Position numbers and translations under genes: made by a program. This document shows positions 1 to 21,583 of a DNA stretch of 64,000 nucleotides, one piece after another. The notes under the pieces were generated by a model, which worked only from the letters and a program-made list of their open reading frames with translations, searched no databases and was not told the origin of the DNA. The stretch lies in NCBI GenBank assembly GCA_963995525.1, contig OZ023209.1, positions 14,065,097-14,129,096 of the forward strand, written 5' to 3'. Numbering within the stretch: the stretch's first letter is position 1; the number at the start of each line of letters is the position of its first letter. This DNA is from Escarpia spicata (lineage: Eukaryota > Annelida > Polychaeta > Sabellida > Siboglinidae).

Positions 1-260
1 CGGGTAGGTAGTAATCACGTATGGCTAATATCTATCACTTTCGGGTAGGTTTTCTGATTCATACCACTACCGGGTAGTGTATGTCGTGTATGGCTACTAT
101 AACTCTTGCAAAAATTATATCGCGTCTGCCTAATATCATTCTCGATTAGATTATATTATTGCCTGTAGTTTAGTGTACTTTCGGGCAGTTTATATTATGC
201 CTAGTTAGTATTTTATGTCGCGTCTGGCTAATACCATTATCGTCTAGGTTACATTGCTCA
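1..260. repeat. Degenerate short tandem repeat upstream of the protease exon
   Basis: The motifs 'ctttcgggtaggtt', 'taccgggtagtgta' and 'ctttcgggcagttta' recur at irregular spacing of roughly 30-60 bp, interleaved with 'tcgcgtctggctaat'-type motifs. No open coding signal is seen. It lies in the intron before the first visible protease exon. It is probably a decayed minisatellite. Confidence 0.4.
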
Positions 261-360
261 TGGAAAATACAGCAAGTTTTCAACTTAAAAATTTCAACAA
301 TGCTTACCGGGAATGCACCACGTAACCCATGTGTTAACTGTGCCGTGATGCTGCGAGCAG

Positions 361-8984
<8,624 letters not shown>

Positions 8985-9488
8985 CGACGACGAGAACTGA
9001 TGACATCACCACGTAGCACATTGTCACAAAGACTATCAACTGAGATTAATAGTGTGAAAGAAGCAGTAGGCCTACTTCCTAAACCATTACCACGTGTTGT
9101 CCATCAAACGTGTGTAAATAGAAAGCCTACTCAAAATAACAACACTGCTCTGTCGATCGAACAACATAAAATCAGCAGAATACGATTAAAGGTTGGATAT
9201 TTGTAAACACGTGTCGTCACAGAGTCATTGTCACAATTAAGTGGTAGTTGTGAGCCGGAGTGAATATTGCAATATACCCCCTAATAAGCTTAGTCCCATT
9301 ACTTCAACTTCGCGTAAAACTGCTGAAATGTTTAAATTGTCAGAACATAATTTTTTTAGTGCATTGTTGCCAAAAGCCATTTGCCAGGTCATCATGCATT
9401 CTGAGCGAACGCCGAAAAAGAATTTAGAAGTTGACTGTTGAGATTAGCCTCTTCAACAGTCGGTAGTTATCTTAATCAGCATTCTAAG

Positions 9489-9494
9489 AATAAA
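9489..9494 (+). terminator. Candidate poly(A) signal for the protease
   Basis: AATAAA about 505 bp after the stop codon. It is the first clear hexamer I see in the 3' flank. No transcript evidence is available. Confidence 0.4.
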
Positions 9495-10424
9495 AAGCTG
9501 CACCCCCATTTATCTTTTAACAGAGTTCTGATGTGAAACAAGGAATAATTTTACATGACATAATTCATTATTTTTGTGATCGTAATTGTTAAGTCAACGT
9601 TACCCCTTTCATCCAACAGTTTTTGTCTGTATCAGACACCTCTGACTATAATTAGGAGTCATTTATCTGTTGTGTAAAACTGGCTTCTTGTGTATTTGTT
9701 ATCCCGTGAGTTTACGTAGCAGGAGACGCAGAGATAGTACGTGTGACGTCATGCTGCGTTGCTAATTGGATGCAATGGTCCTTTGACACACATTCCTCTT
9801 GTGACTGCCCTATTCACACATAGCATTGGGAACATACCCCATAGCATAACTTCCCATTCATTCACTAATGATCACTTAAGATATAACGGTTCTCCCTTTA
9901 GCATCTGTACAAATCAGGCTTCCTCGATATGCCTAACAATGTTTGAACAACATCCAACTGCTTTTGGAAAGGGGACCTTCACGGTTTTGATAATCATGAC
10001 ATAATATTAAAATACACAATTTTTGGTTCATATTTTAAAGATGAGATTTTAGGAGGGTTCATATTTTGGGGAAGGGATTTCCAAAAAGGGGGTTCACATG
10101 AACCTCTTGAACCTCCGTGGCATTGGGCCTGAAATTATGACTTCACAGAAATCGTGAAAAAGTTGGTGTTGTCTCCAACATACTTCAAGATGCAGTACTG
10201 GTGTTAATCAAACCCACTAGAAAGACCCAATGTACATGTTTAAAGATTTTATGATGAAATATTGCAAATCGAAGGCAAAAATAATTATTTCGTATGTTGT
10301 TGGCACTGTTGAAACAATTACATATTCACTAGCTGGGTTACGTGGCATTGCCCGGGGGAAAGGCATATACATCCTCAAATAATTTGCACTGAAATATAAA
10401 AAAACTATTGTTGACATAATAAAT
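9495..10424. other. Intergenic, nothing recognised
   Basis: No coding or repeat family identified with confidence. The open frames are short and lack motifs. Confidence 0.5.
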
Positions 10425-11018
10425 AATAATAATATTTTATTTTGTTAAGCGCCACATTCAATATTGTTCACAGCGCTTTACAACAATATACAGGTGTATG
10501 TTAAAAATAATGCATTTGAATAAAACAATAGTTGTTATATCATAGATAAAGTGAAGTGATAATAATAGTATTTAAAACAATAAATATAGTAGAAGTAGAA
10601 AAGGAATGTGATGTCAAATAACATAAAATAAAATAGTTAAGATCATATTATTATTTTTTAAATAAATAAACTAAAATTAAAGTAAACATTAATAAATTAG
10701 GCTAAAATGTATACGAAAAGTAAATAAATAGATTAATAAATAAACGTTAAACATCAATCAGCTATGGTAAAACCGTGTTGGTAAGGGTCCAAGTTACATA
10801 TACGCTGCAGTAAACAGGTGAGTCTTCAAGTCGGATTTAAATGATTCCAGCGATGTTTTGCTTGTAACACTTGACGGCAGAGCGTTCCAGACTTCTGCCG
10901 CTGCGTGAGCAAATGTACTGTCACCGGCTCTGCTGCGTGTTCTCGGAACAACTAATGCGTTCGAGTCAGCAGACCGAAGACGTCTGGCTGGCATGTAGAC
11001 ACGCACGAGTTTCTGCAT
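10425..11018 (-). mobile_element. Non-LTR retrotransposon 3' end (pol C-terminus and tail)
   Basis: Reverse-strand codons 11018-10794 encode AAEVWNALPSSVTSKTSLES and FKSDLKTHLF, a block found at the very C-terminus of CR1/L2-type reverse transcriptase proteins. The downstream tail at 10425-10500 has 'gtaaagcgctgtgaacaat' and ends AT-rich. Similar 'taaagc-ctttgaacagtcc' text ends the SINEs in this window, suggesting that this type of LINE mobilised them. Confidence 0.7.
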
Positions 11019-11029
11019 GTAGACAGACT

Positions 11030-11180
11030 ATGAACATTGAAAATAGACCAAACCACAAATGCCCAACATTTCAGTTCCGGACACTCCAAACCCATCCCAA
11101 ATGTTTCCAGCCTACCCGCATTAATAAATTATAACTGGTCACTGGGCTAGTTGTTGGGAAACAACCTTTTGCCAGAAATC
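11030..11180 (+). mobile_element. Non-LTR retrotransposon 3' fragment
   Basis: 'ccaaacccatcccaaatgt' and 'taactggtcactgggctagt' match the reverse complement of 13661-13770, the end of the LINE relic at 13661-14111. It is therefore a second, oppositely oriented copy of the same 3' region. Confidence 0.55.
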
Positions 11181-11926
11181 GCACGCGCTCACCCGTGAAA
11201 CTGACGTAACCAGCAACAGGCAGCTGGGTTACGCGTCCGGGATTTTGTAACGTCAATAACATATAAACTAACACATTTGTCTGCATACACCCAGTGACAC
11301 ATGTTTACATGGAATAAGTACCTGTGCAATGATATAGAAAAGCATTAACTTCCGTGGCTGGAACTCCTCGGAATTGTTGCAGTGTGTTGTTTGCCAGAAG
11401 TAGCACGCGTTCACGGGGCTGACATGTTAAGCGCTAATGATTTCCAAATGTCAATAACTTAAAAACTATTTTTAAATGTCTGCATACATCCAGTGACATA
11501 TGTGTAGATGGCATAATAAGGGTTTCGATGATATAGAAAAACATTAAATATATATATATATATATATACGTATATATATCAGATATGGTAAGCAATAGTA
11601 TATGCTTTTTGGATATGTATTAACAAGATATGTAGCGATTGATATTTGGTAAGGTTTCCGTAAAGTGGAAAATAAGCCCATTCGGTTGTAAGGGTTTTCC
11701 AAAGAAAGTGTTGGTAGCATTCAGTAGCATTTAAACATTTCATTTGATGTATTTTCACAACAAAAATAAACATTACTAAAAAGTGTTAAAATAAGTATGA
11801 TTTTTCAGCGGACGGCACACAAATGTGGTTCGAGTGATGTTCACAATATTTTAGGCCTGTGAACTACACCATGTTGTTAACTGTCTGATTTTTCGTCTAT
11901 TTTTCGGTTTGATTTGTCCAATTTGT

Positions 11927-12120
<194 letters not shown>

Positions 12121-12127
12121 CTATACT

Positions 12128-12700
12128 ATCAAACAGTTCGTTCTCTTTTTGTATGTGCACCCACATTTCCATCAGTTTTGCATGTATCGGGCTGAAAGTT
12201 TGCAGGTGATCTAGCCGGCCCATTGAGATACGGTTCGAAGATTGAGACATTATCGAAATTCGTCCGATGGTACTATGGTGGGTGGGGCACAATACTTCAA
12301 AATGCTGTACGTGGAGTTCCAGCCGCGGAATTTAATGTTTTTTTTATATCATCGTAAAGATAATTATGCCATCTACAAATATGTCGCTTGTGTATGCAGA
12401 CCTTTTGAATAGTTGTTAAGTTACTGACGTTTGAAAATCCTCAGCGATTAACATGCTCCAGCTCTACCTATCGCTGGTCACGTCCGCACGCTTACAAGTA
12501 GCGCCCTTTCGCATTTCATATATTTCCTACAGATGGAGCTGTGTCATTTAGCGTCGAAATTATCACCCGTCAAGTTAGTGTATTCTAAAAATTGAGTGTC
12601 AAAAGTTATATTGGATAACTAGGAATACGATATATCTATATTATAAACCAGTTCGTTCTCTGTTTGTGCACCCACATCCCCGTTAGGTTTGCATGTTGTT
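12128..12700. repeat. Pair of diverged dispersed-repeat units
   Basis: 'cagttcgttctct' followed by 'gtgcacccacat' and a 'gttttgcatg'-type segment occurs at about 12134 and again at about 12650. Text between them (about 12525-12600) recalls the foldback units at 1547-2075. Confidence 0.5.
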
Positions 12701-13565
12701 GTTCTCCTCGTCGTCCCCTGTCTTTAGGGGTGAGGCTGACTTGGGTACGTCGACATTTTCTTTCTCTTCCTCCTCATTGCACTTGAACTACTTTCTCTAC
12801 CACCCTTCTCCATTCTTCTCGGTCTTTTTTTCTTTTCCTCCATTCCCCTTTCCATCCCTCCAGGTCTCTCTTCACACAATCCTCCCACCTCAGTCACAGT
12901 CGCCCTCATCTTCTTTTCTCGGCCACTCTCTGTCCATCTGCTTTCTTTGCCATCCGTTCTTCTCCCATTCGCTCCACACGTCCTGCCCAGTTCAACTGAC
13001 TTCTCACCAACTTCTTCTTGAAACTTTTTCAGACCAACACCCTCCCTTAGCCCTTCCACTCTTCCCTTATCTATTCTCGTTACCCCCGTAATTCCCCTAA
13101 CCTAGTTGTTTTCGCACACTTGTGACCTCTCCTGTTGTTTCTCTGTCATTGCTATAGTCTCGAGGCCATACAGGTAGGTTGGTGTCACACATGCGCATAC
13201 TACCTTTCCCTTGAGTTTTCGCGATATATGTCTGTCTCCCATCTCACCTTCTACTTTCCTCCATGCTTTCGACCCTGCGAATTTCTGTCTCTGGTAAACC
13301 ATCTCCAAATACCGCTACGCCCAGATATACAAAACTGTTTCTTTGTTTTAGTTTCTTCCCCTCCAGGTGTATTTCCAGTTCTTTGCTTTGTTGCCCAACC
13401 CACAGCACCTCTGTCTTCTCCAGATTCACTTGCAGTCCGTGTTTGCTGAAGATATCCTTCCACTCTATCAGTTGTCCCTGTAAATCCATTTCCCCGTCTG
13501 CTACCACCGCTAGATCGTCTGCATACAGTAGTTTCTGGAGAATATATTTCGTACTGGTCTTTCTA
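12700..13565 (-). mobile_element. Dead non-LTR retrotransposon, reverse transcriptase C-terminal half
   Basis: On the minus strand 13555-13500 encodes the RT active-site box LLYADDLAVVADG. It is followed by HGLQVNLEKTEVLWVGQQSK, then by MGDRHISRKLKGKVV and TPTYLYGLETIAMTEKQQ. Frameshifts separate these blocks and no continuous ORF remains. The endonuclease end is absent. The clade is uncertain; a fragment of the same family lies at 57038-57175. Confidence 0.8.
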
Positions 13566-13660
13566 CTTGTCAGTTCTTCGAAGAAGTATTGTGCTGAAAT
13601 TTCAACCCAGCATCCGCGGTTGCTGGAATTAGGTCAGTTAGACAGGTGAGCGATTGTGAT

Positions 13661-14111
13661 TGAGATTTCTGGCAAAAGGTTTTCCTAACAACTAGACCAG
13701 TGACCAGTTACCATTTATTAATGCGGGTACATTTTGGATGGGTTTGGGGTGTCTGGTACATATAATCAGCTGTAGGTCGCGGTCGAATGTTTGGCGCTAG
13801 TTCATTTTTGGTCGTCCCCTGTCTCGATCTGGCCAGCTGGTATCCACCATAGCGTTTGTTGGGCAGGTCTAGTAGGTGGGAGCCTTGTGACATGGCTTTC
13901 GTTTTCTGCAGATAGTAGATGGTGCTAGAGATTGTGCTGATCGTATCTGGACATCTAGGTTCGTCACATGGTGGCTCCAGTGTATACCCAAGATCTTTCG
14001 CAGGTATTTAGTGTCGAATGCATCAATTTTGTTTTCTTGGCTTATTTTTAGTTGCCATGTTTCACATCCATATAGGAGGGTTGGTAGAACGTTCCAGTTA
14101 GCAAGCGACAT
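13661..14111 (-). mobile_element. Second non-LTR retrotransposon relic (RT C-terminus)
   Basis: The minus strand encodes LPTLLYGCETWQLKISQENK and then KIDAFDTKYLRKILGIHWSH, typical of the region after the RT thumb. A frame change leads to RLPNKRYGGYQLARSRQGT-like sequence. The 3' end matches the inverted fragment at 11030-11180. Confidence 0.75.
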
Positions 14112-14189
14112 ATCTGGATGGCGTGCTTTGACTGCCTCTAGACGGGAGCCGCTAAGTCTAAGTACATATGACTATTTTTTTTCAACTCA

Positions 14190-14338
14190 GCTACTATTAT
14201 ATATATATATATATATTATATATATACATATATATGTATGAAACATTTGTTTGGAGGTTTCAATGATTTTGAATGTGTTATTAAGTCTTGTTTTCTTGTT
14301 CCAGAGACACGGAAGTTTGTTGTGATACCCATCATTCA

Positions 14339-14400
<62 letters not shown>
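14190..14400. repeat. (TA)n microsatellites
   Basis: TA tracts at about 14193-14232 and 14341-14397, separated by unique sequence. Confidence 0.9.
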
Positions 14401-14402
<2 letters not shown>

Positions 14403-16094
14403 TACAGAGAGAGGGAGGTTAGGGTCGAAAGGGAGAGGGAGATATACCGAGGCGAGAGTGGGAGATAAATCGATTTTAACGGAGATATATTGTTGAGCTC
14501 ATTAAGCGTATTGATTTAGCGCGCACGCAGGCTCAAATATAGACCTCTTCAACATAGGTATATAACTCTACAGCGTCGATCGGAACGTGTTGAATATTGT
14601 GGGCTATACTTAAACGGATTCAGTGGGGAGGCCGGGGGCATGCCCCCTAGACCGTTTGAAATATGCCCCCGTTCAGGTTACAGTAAGTTATACCTCGAGA
14701 GCGGCAAACATTTTTCGACAGCACCTCTTCCCCCTCCTTCCCACCGTCTTCGATTACCACAGTCTAGCCAGCCGAGCCAGCGGAGAAGCTAAATTTATTT
14801 TCTACACCATTAATTTGGTTCGGCTACCAGGTTTTTGTACCCCCCCTCCCCCAAACTCGCTTTCAGGATTCACCCCTGAGCTATATAGCTGGGGCCGAAG
14901 CCTCGATCAGCGTTCCTCTGCTGTGGGACATGACATCGGAAGATAGGAAGTGGTGGGGAATTTCGCGTTTCGTGGGGAATAGTGTTAACTGGAAATTTTT
15001 AGTAGCCTCCAGCTGCACCATGTGGTAACGTTAAATTTTATATCCTTGACGCTGAAGGAAAACATCAGGAACATTCACTAAACATTGTGGGGGCTTGATT
15101 ATAACCCTCCAACGCTAATGATTGGGTGACTCAGACATTCATACGCGGATACAGGGGGCACGGCCCCGGGGGGCACTTGCCTCACATTTGGAATTGTGCC
15201 GCGCTACGTATGCCTCCGATAGAGTTTGGAGTGGACATGCTTCCGTTTAGGTGAGTCTCAATTAGGGGGGGGGGGGGCGCAATTAGAGGCTTTCCTCGAT
15301 TTCATGATGCGACTGCGAAGTCGTGTTGAAACCTTGGCTCAGCACACCCAATATTCATTGTTCGGCAGCCAGGGGACGTTTCTGGCGAGCCTCGGTGGGT
15401 TGGGGGTTTGGGGCCCTACTCTAGAGTCTAGATCGACTACCATCTCTCCCCGGGGGCGCTACCCTTACATGTGGATCATTCTACCTGAATCGTGTCAAAA
15501 CGAGGTGTCTGCTAACAAAAAATAAACATAGATATTCTCATAGAGATTCGATCTTTTTTTCATTTGTTGTAGATTCCATGTAGCAGTGCATAGGAATGCT
15601 GAGCTCGTGACCGAAATAACACAGCTCTATGATCCCACATATCAGCCGCTGCAAAATGTCCATTAAATTACCGACACTCACTTGTTAAACACCCTGGTGT
15701 AGTGCGACTAGTATAAGTCAACATTCACTGCACACACGTACCCTACTAGGGTGTGTACGATAAATCATCCTTCCAGATAGTATCATAACCTGCTCAAATT
15801 ACACTGAGATAAATATTTTTCAACATGTCATAACTGAACCAAAATTATATCATCGCAAAGCGAACATTCTTAGTAATATACTATTAAAAATATCCACATA
15901 ATGCAATACACATGCAATTAAATACGCTAATATGTAACATTAGACGTATATGAAGCATTGTAGAAAAACAGTCAACTACGTTACCATTTGGCCCCTAAGT
16001 TACCACACGATGGTAACTTAGGGGACGGTAACATACTTGACAAAAATGCACTCGCTGACGTATTAAGGCATAATGATATTCATTTAACAAGATT
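14401..16094. other. Intergenic, no gene recognised
   Basis: Mixed sequence with G-rich and C-rich runs (for example near 14824, 15150 and 15266). No coding motif found. It contains the perfect hairpin listed separately at 15992-16024. Confidence 0.5.
15992..16024. repeat. 14-bp perfect inverted repeat
   Basis: Arms 'cccctaagttacca' and 'tggtaacttagggg' are separated by 5 bp. No transposon boundaries recognised around it. Confidence 0.85.
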
Positions 16095-19000
16095 TTACAA
16101 GATTACCCCCCATTATATATTCTACATATTCGTTCCCATGTCCTGTGTGGAGGCATTAACATTTCCCAAAATTTTATAACATTTGCCACTTTTCAGACCA
16201 TTTGATCAACCTGTCAATATCATCTTGTAAATGCTGTATATCTTTTCACTTTTGTATCATCCGCAAATTTCAACATCTTGCTTCCTTGTTATATCATCGT
16301 CCAAATCGTTTATATCTACTAAGAATAATATAGGTCCCAGTACTGATCCCTGTGGTACCCCACTCAAAACTGACTTCCAGTTTGAAGCCTCCCCATCAAC
16401 AACTACCCGTTATCTTCTGTAAAGCAGCCATTTTTCTATCCAGTTAATTATACCATATATATATATGCCGTGTGGTTTAGTTTAAGCAGTAATCTTTGAT
16501 GTGGCACTTTGTCGAAAGCTTTTTGAAAATCGAAGTAGAGGATATCTACTGGTGATCCCTCGTCTACCCGTTTAGTTATATCTTCCAAAAAAACATAACA
16601 TATTTGTTAAGCATGACCTCGCTTTTGGAAACTCATGTTGAGATGGGTTTATCAAGATATGTTTAACAAGAAAATCCACCATGTGATCTATAATTAGTCT
16701 TTCTAATAATTTGCAATTCACCGACGTTAAACTCACTGGTCTATAGTTCTATGACTTGTTTTTCGAATCTTTTTAACATAACGGTATAATGTTTGTTTCT
16801 TTCAGTTCTAAAGAAACCACTCCCTCTTCTAATGACAAATTGAAAACTGTTGTAAGCGGTATGCTAATTTGTTCTACAATTTCCAATAGTAATTTGGGTG
16901 GAATCCCATCCACTCCAGTTAATTTATTATCTTTCGTAGCCCTAATTTTCGTAGCTACCATTTCTGGGGTTACAATTAACTGTCCTAAATAGTCTGATTC
17001 TGCCCCCTTAAACTTAGCCTGTGATACTGGCAGTGAACTAATAACTTCTCAGGTAAACACACAAGTAAAATACTCATTTAGTTCTTCTGCCATTAAGAAT
17101 CCCTCTGATATTATACTTCCAGCATTATCTTCTATAGAGGACCAACCTTATCCTGAACTTTCTGTTTGCTTCGAACATACGCATACAAACTCTTGCTGTC
17201 ATATTTTATATTACAAGCTAATTTTTGTTCATAGCATCTCTATGAATTTATAATTTCAACTGTTGCTTGGTTTAGTGCTTCTTTATAAATGCTGTAGTCT
17301 TCGTCATTTCCAGTACGTCTATGTGACTTCCACATCATTTGTTTGTACTTAATTATTTTTATAATGGCTTCTTTCGATAAGTGTTTCTTTTTGCACCGTT
17401 TCCCTAGTTTTTTCAAGGGAACAAATTTATCGACGATGCATTCAATTTCACTATTTAATATATTCCAGCATTATGTTGCTGTCTTATTCTTCAGTGTGTT
17501 ATTCCAGTTTATCTTTGCTAAATGTTTCCTCGTGTCCTTATATCATCCTTTGTAGAAATTTCTTCTGTACTGCTTTTTACTATTCCTTTCTGATTTTACT
17601 TTGATGGTAAGATGTATCTGGTTATAATCACTACTCCCCAGTGGCTCACATATCTTGACTTTGTCAACTAATTCATTCTGTGAGGACAAACCTATGTCTA
17701 ACACATTATCACCCCTGGTTGGTTCTAGCACGTGATGAGAAAGGAAACTATATTGTACTAAAACTAAAAACTTGTGGTCCTTACTACCCATACTCTGTAA
17801 AGATCTCCATTGTATATGCCCATAATTAAAATCCCTCATAATAACACAGTCCCGTTTGCTCACTTCCCTTATAGCATTTTATACTTTTTAATTATCTTCT
17901 ATGCTTGTTTGAACTTCGATAAACTAACCCAACCGTTAACGTTGAGTTTCCTGTAACTATGTTACACCAAACAGCTTCTTCGCAATCTGCTTCTCTTTCT
18001 AATATTATTTCATAAGACTGGATAGATTCTTGAATATGTAAAATAACTCCACCCCTCCTTCTTCCTATTCTATCTTTCCTAAACATTACCTGTCCTGTCA
18101 GTCCCAATTCGGCATCTGATATATCGGTGGTGACCCATGATTCGGTTAAACCTATTATGTGAGGGTCAATATCTTCTACCATAATGTTTAGTTCATGTTT
18201 AGTATATTCCTTTAACCAAACACATTTATATCCAGCTTCAGAACAGTTTTCCAGACTGTTCTTTACTGATTTATTTGGTTGTCTTTATATATGCCTCCAG
18301 TTTCAGGCTTCTCTGTGAGTCCCCCCTGCGAATCTAGTTTAAATAGATGCCACCTGTCCCACTCTCAACATATCGCAGCAGGTTCTCTGTGAATACTGCT
18401 ACTCCCTTTCCATTTAGATGGAGGCCATATCACATGTACATATCTTCCCTCCCAACAAAGTACCCCCCATAAATATGTGAATCCCACCTCCTCGCACATC
18501 TGCAGAACTAGTGCGTTGATCGCTATCCTCTTGCAGTTTCTCTATCTTGCACCCTTCCTTCCTCCCATTGCTGGCAACATTCCTGAGAGAAGAATATGTT
18601 CAACTCTTGTCTTCTTTTTATCTTCCTCACTAACTGTCTGTACTTCTGTACAATCCCAGTTGTTGCCTCCTTGTCTGCATTATTTGGACGTTGTCTGCTG
18701 TTACCTTCACGCCTGTCACATTTTCTGTCTTTTGTTGAACACTCTGTTTTCTTCCATCTGTCTTTTTCTTAGTCTTCTGTTTCAGTCTTACCAACTGCCT
18801 CTGTGGTATCTACCTCTTCACCACCTGTATCGCTGTATCGTCTCTCCTCGTTGCAGTCTGACTACCTGTTGATATATATCCAACTGACCCGTTTAATTTA
18901 TTTTCCTCTGCCGAACACCGTTTCTCCGTCCCTCTGTCTTCTTCTAATTGTCTTGTTCCTTCACACCTGTCACCTTCCATCCTCTCAGTCTCCTTTCTTC

Positions 19001-19340
19001 AGGCTCCGTGTCACAATTCGATCTGATCCTTCTGTGTCGTATAGTATTCTCAACTTTCTCCGTGTCATCCCTCTATGTTCCATCTATTTCCATGTCGAGT
19101 CTCACCTCCATCTCCTTCACTGTATACGCCAACTTACATACCCCCTTCATCAGATATTCCACCCTCAAACACCCCATACACCGAAAAGTGAATCTGTCTT
19201 CGTTGGTCTCTGCATGCCCATCATTTTGAACAGCCAGACAATGCAAAATCCACCCAGCTCGATATGGCAGTCGTTGCAAACTAAGTGTCGTTTTGCCCTG
19301 AGTGCGCCGCTTGCAAGGTGCCATATCATAATTTATTTAT
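16095..19340 (-). mobile_element. CR1-like non-LTR retrotransposon relic, ORF1 plus most of ORF2
   Basis: Reading leftwards from 19324, an ORF1-like segment starts MAPCKRRTQGKTTLS. ORF2 begins with an apurinic-endonuclease domain at about 18182-17543 (IIGLTESWVTTD; MRDFNYGHIQWRSLQS; VLDIGLSSQNELVD; PLGSSDYNQIH) and continues to RT at about 16990-16200 (RATKDNKLTGVDGIPPKLLL; SGVPQGSVLGPILF). Several stops and frameshifts break both frames, and the catalytic Asp-Asn of the endonuclease is preserved only in pieces. The 3' end stops near 16095 within the RT, matching the middle of the fragment at 23740-24135. Long T/C-rich open frames on the + strand here are its shadows. Confidence 0.85.
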
Positions 19341-19488
19341 ATTCAAAATAGTTGTTATATATCACATTACTACTTGTGACGTTGCTTCTGGCATTAGGAC
19401 TGCAAGCATATAATCTATATGAGTTTTACAACTTTCTGTATAATGTCAACTACTTCCTCACAATCTTGGTCACTTATACGACACGTAA
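19341..19488. other. Short spacer
   Basis: AT-rich sequence between the LINE relic and the TTAA element. Nothing recognised. Confidence 0.5.
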
Positions 19489-20183
19489 TTAAGGTAGGTA
19501 GTATGGATTCATAAAGTGATTTTTGACATTTTTTATAGAAAAGGACTTTCTTTGCTATTTATGTACTTTCATATCCTTACCTCAATATGCAGTTAGTATA
19601 TTAGCTGAAAAAGTAATAACAAGTGGCAATATTGAGGTTTCTCCGGACGGCTTTTGGCAAAATTTTGTTATACAAAATTACCTTATCATCGTTTCCTCGG
19701 AATACCATTTTTGCTGTGAGTAATTAAAGTTGCTGCGCTCTAGTAGAATAAATACTGGGTATAACTGCAAAACCTTTTGCACCGCAGTGCCTAATGAGTT
19801 TATTTACTGCATGAATTAAAAAAATATATATATATTTAATGGTTTCTGAATTATAGGCGTTAAATATGTGAGAAAGTTACACAAAATAGGTTTTTTCGAG
19901 AAAAAAATATTTTTTCACGTAAACAACACAACATATAGATATGCATAACAGTAATCCCTGTGCTAAATTACAAGCTTGTAACTTGAATACGTTTTTGGTT
20001 AGAGCGCGGCAAAAAATACCTAATTTTCCCTATTATGGCGGCCATATTGGATACCTAATTTGCATAATTTATGCGAAACATGAAAAAAATCTTAACTATG
20101 TTGGTATGTATCTGCATACCAAATATGGTTGATCTGTGTTGAAAACTAAAGATTTTTTGTGGAATCCATACTACCTACCTTAA
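19489..20183. mobile_element. TTAA-flanked inverted-repeat element (687 bp)
   Basis: TTAA at 19489-19492 is followed by GGTAGGTAGTATGGATTC. The exact reverse complement GAATCCATACTACCTACC precedes TTAA at 20180-20183. TTAA target duplication with an 18-bp perfect terminal inverted repeat fits a non-autonomous piggyBac or Kolobok-type element. No transposase is encoded. Confidence 0.85.
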
Positions 20184-21433
20184 GGTACCTACGTTGACAT
20201 ATAGAGACATTAAATTAAAATATTTGGTTCTCGTTGCGTAGATCCCTTTTCCGGAATTTCCCGCCAAGAGCAGGTTTGCTGAGTTGCCCTCTGACAATAA
20301 TTAAAAGGTGGATTTAAGATTAATAATGAGAATGTCCGCACCCGCAGGCGGCTGGTAACTTAGTTGACATATTAGCTGATGAACATTCCCGGTCGGCATA
20401 ATATGAAAAATGTAACTAATATATTGAACATGTTTACTATATGTACATACTATATTAATTAAACACCATGCAAAGATGCTTTTTTAGATAAGACACTTAT
20501 GCTAAATTTCCACACAAACAACTTATTTTTTGAAAAGGTATTTGGGGACAAATGTCAAATGTACCTAGTATATGCCATCGGGCTATCATGTTTCAATGTT
20601 GGTTTAAACATTATTATTCTTGTAATTGTTGTCATCGGACATTTCCCCAAATGATATAATAGAATAATGTTTTGTAAAGAAGAACCAAAATGTCAAGATT
20701 CTTATATTTTAATGTGCACTAAATAAGACAGGTACATGCATAATAAACACGATTCACGTAGAATGACCCATGTGGGTATATAGGGGTGTGCAACCGAAGG
20801 TCACATACTCCTATACCCTAGATAAGGGCATCCAGTATAAAAAATATACCCTTCGACCTAGGGACAAATTTAAGAAAGACACAATGTTTAAGTAAGTGTA
20901 TATATATATAGTGTTATGGACACTGTACTGTACTAAAACACGAGGTTGAATAGCTATCTATAGACAGCGAGTCATAATTATAATACTGCATGTTGTTAAT
21001 AATTTATCTCGCCAACTGTTTGCGACTGCCTAGGCTGCGGACTGCAACGTTAGCTCGACGTTTACATATTGACCTATTTGTATGCATACGTCGAATCAAC
21101 GTTTCAATATCCCACCCCCCGGCAGAGCCTTCTGCTGCTGACTGTGCTTTCCTGAGTTGAGTACCAATCATTTTAGACTGACAAATTGTAAAGTGAACTT
21201 GCAAAATTTCGCCCAAAATACAATATTGTAATAGGCTATTCTGCGAAAGAGGTTCGGCTCAGCCAAACTACGCCGTCGATTTAAACACCTAATTGTCAAG
21301 AAACGGCGTATAAAAATTGGTAAATTTAGAGATTTTGAGAGAAAAAAACTTGACGGCTGCGCTTCGGCTTGATTCACGCTTGCCAGTTCAGTTGCCTCGC
21401 CTCGCTAGCTACCGGCAGCTGTGCTGAGCAACG
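20184..21433. other. GCLC 5' flank
   Basis: About 1.25 kb before the GCLC start codon. No other gene recognised. The last 60 bp are GC-richer ('gcctcgcctcgctagctacc') and probably belong to the promoter or 5' UTR. No TATA box at a convincing distance can be assigned without a transcription start. Confidence 0.5.
21139..21147 (+). promoter_or_regulatory. Candidate antioxidant-response (Nrf/Maf-type) element
   Basis: TGACTGTGC fits the TGAC-N3-GC core; with its flank it reads TGCTGACTGTGC, close to a Maf half-site. It lies about 290 bp upstream of the GCLC ATG. GCLC is a classical Nrf2 target in vertebrates. A single core match of this length is weak evidence, and the flanking purines of the strict consensus are absent. 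Confidence 0.3.
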
Positions 21434-21583
21434 ATGGGCCTGCTTACTGAAGGCAAACCTCTGTCGTGGGAAGAAACGAAAAAGTATGCGCAGCATGTGC
21501 GGGAACATGGCATACTACAGTTCATCAACCAATACAACAAACTCAAGGACCGATCGAACGACTGTCTACTCTGGGGAGACGAG
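21434..21583 (+). CDS. GCLC: GCLC exon 1
   Basis: Starts at ATG with [20 protein letters not shown], matching the conserved family N-terminus, and ends LLWGDE. The donor is 'gacgag|gttggt'. 150 nt, ends in phase 0. The intron splits the Glu-X-Glu metal-binding pair. Confidence 0.96.

Noticed and set aside
18477..19351. Ser/Leu/Pro-rich open frames on the + strand
   Set aside because: Antisense shadows of the CR1-like ORF1 region, which reads on the minus strand.
21004..21377. Divergent gene on the minus strand upstream of GCLC
   Set aside because: Two short overlapping open frames without motifs or splice structure.
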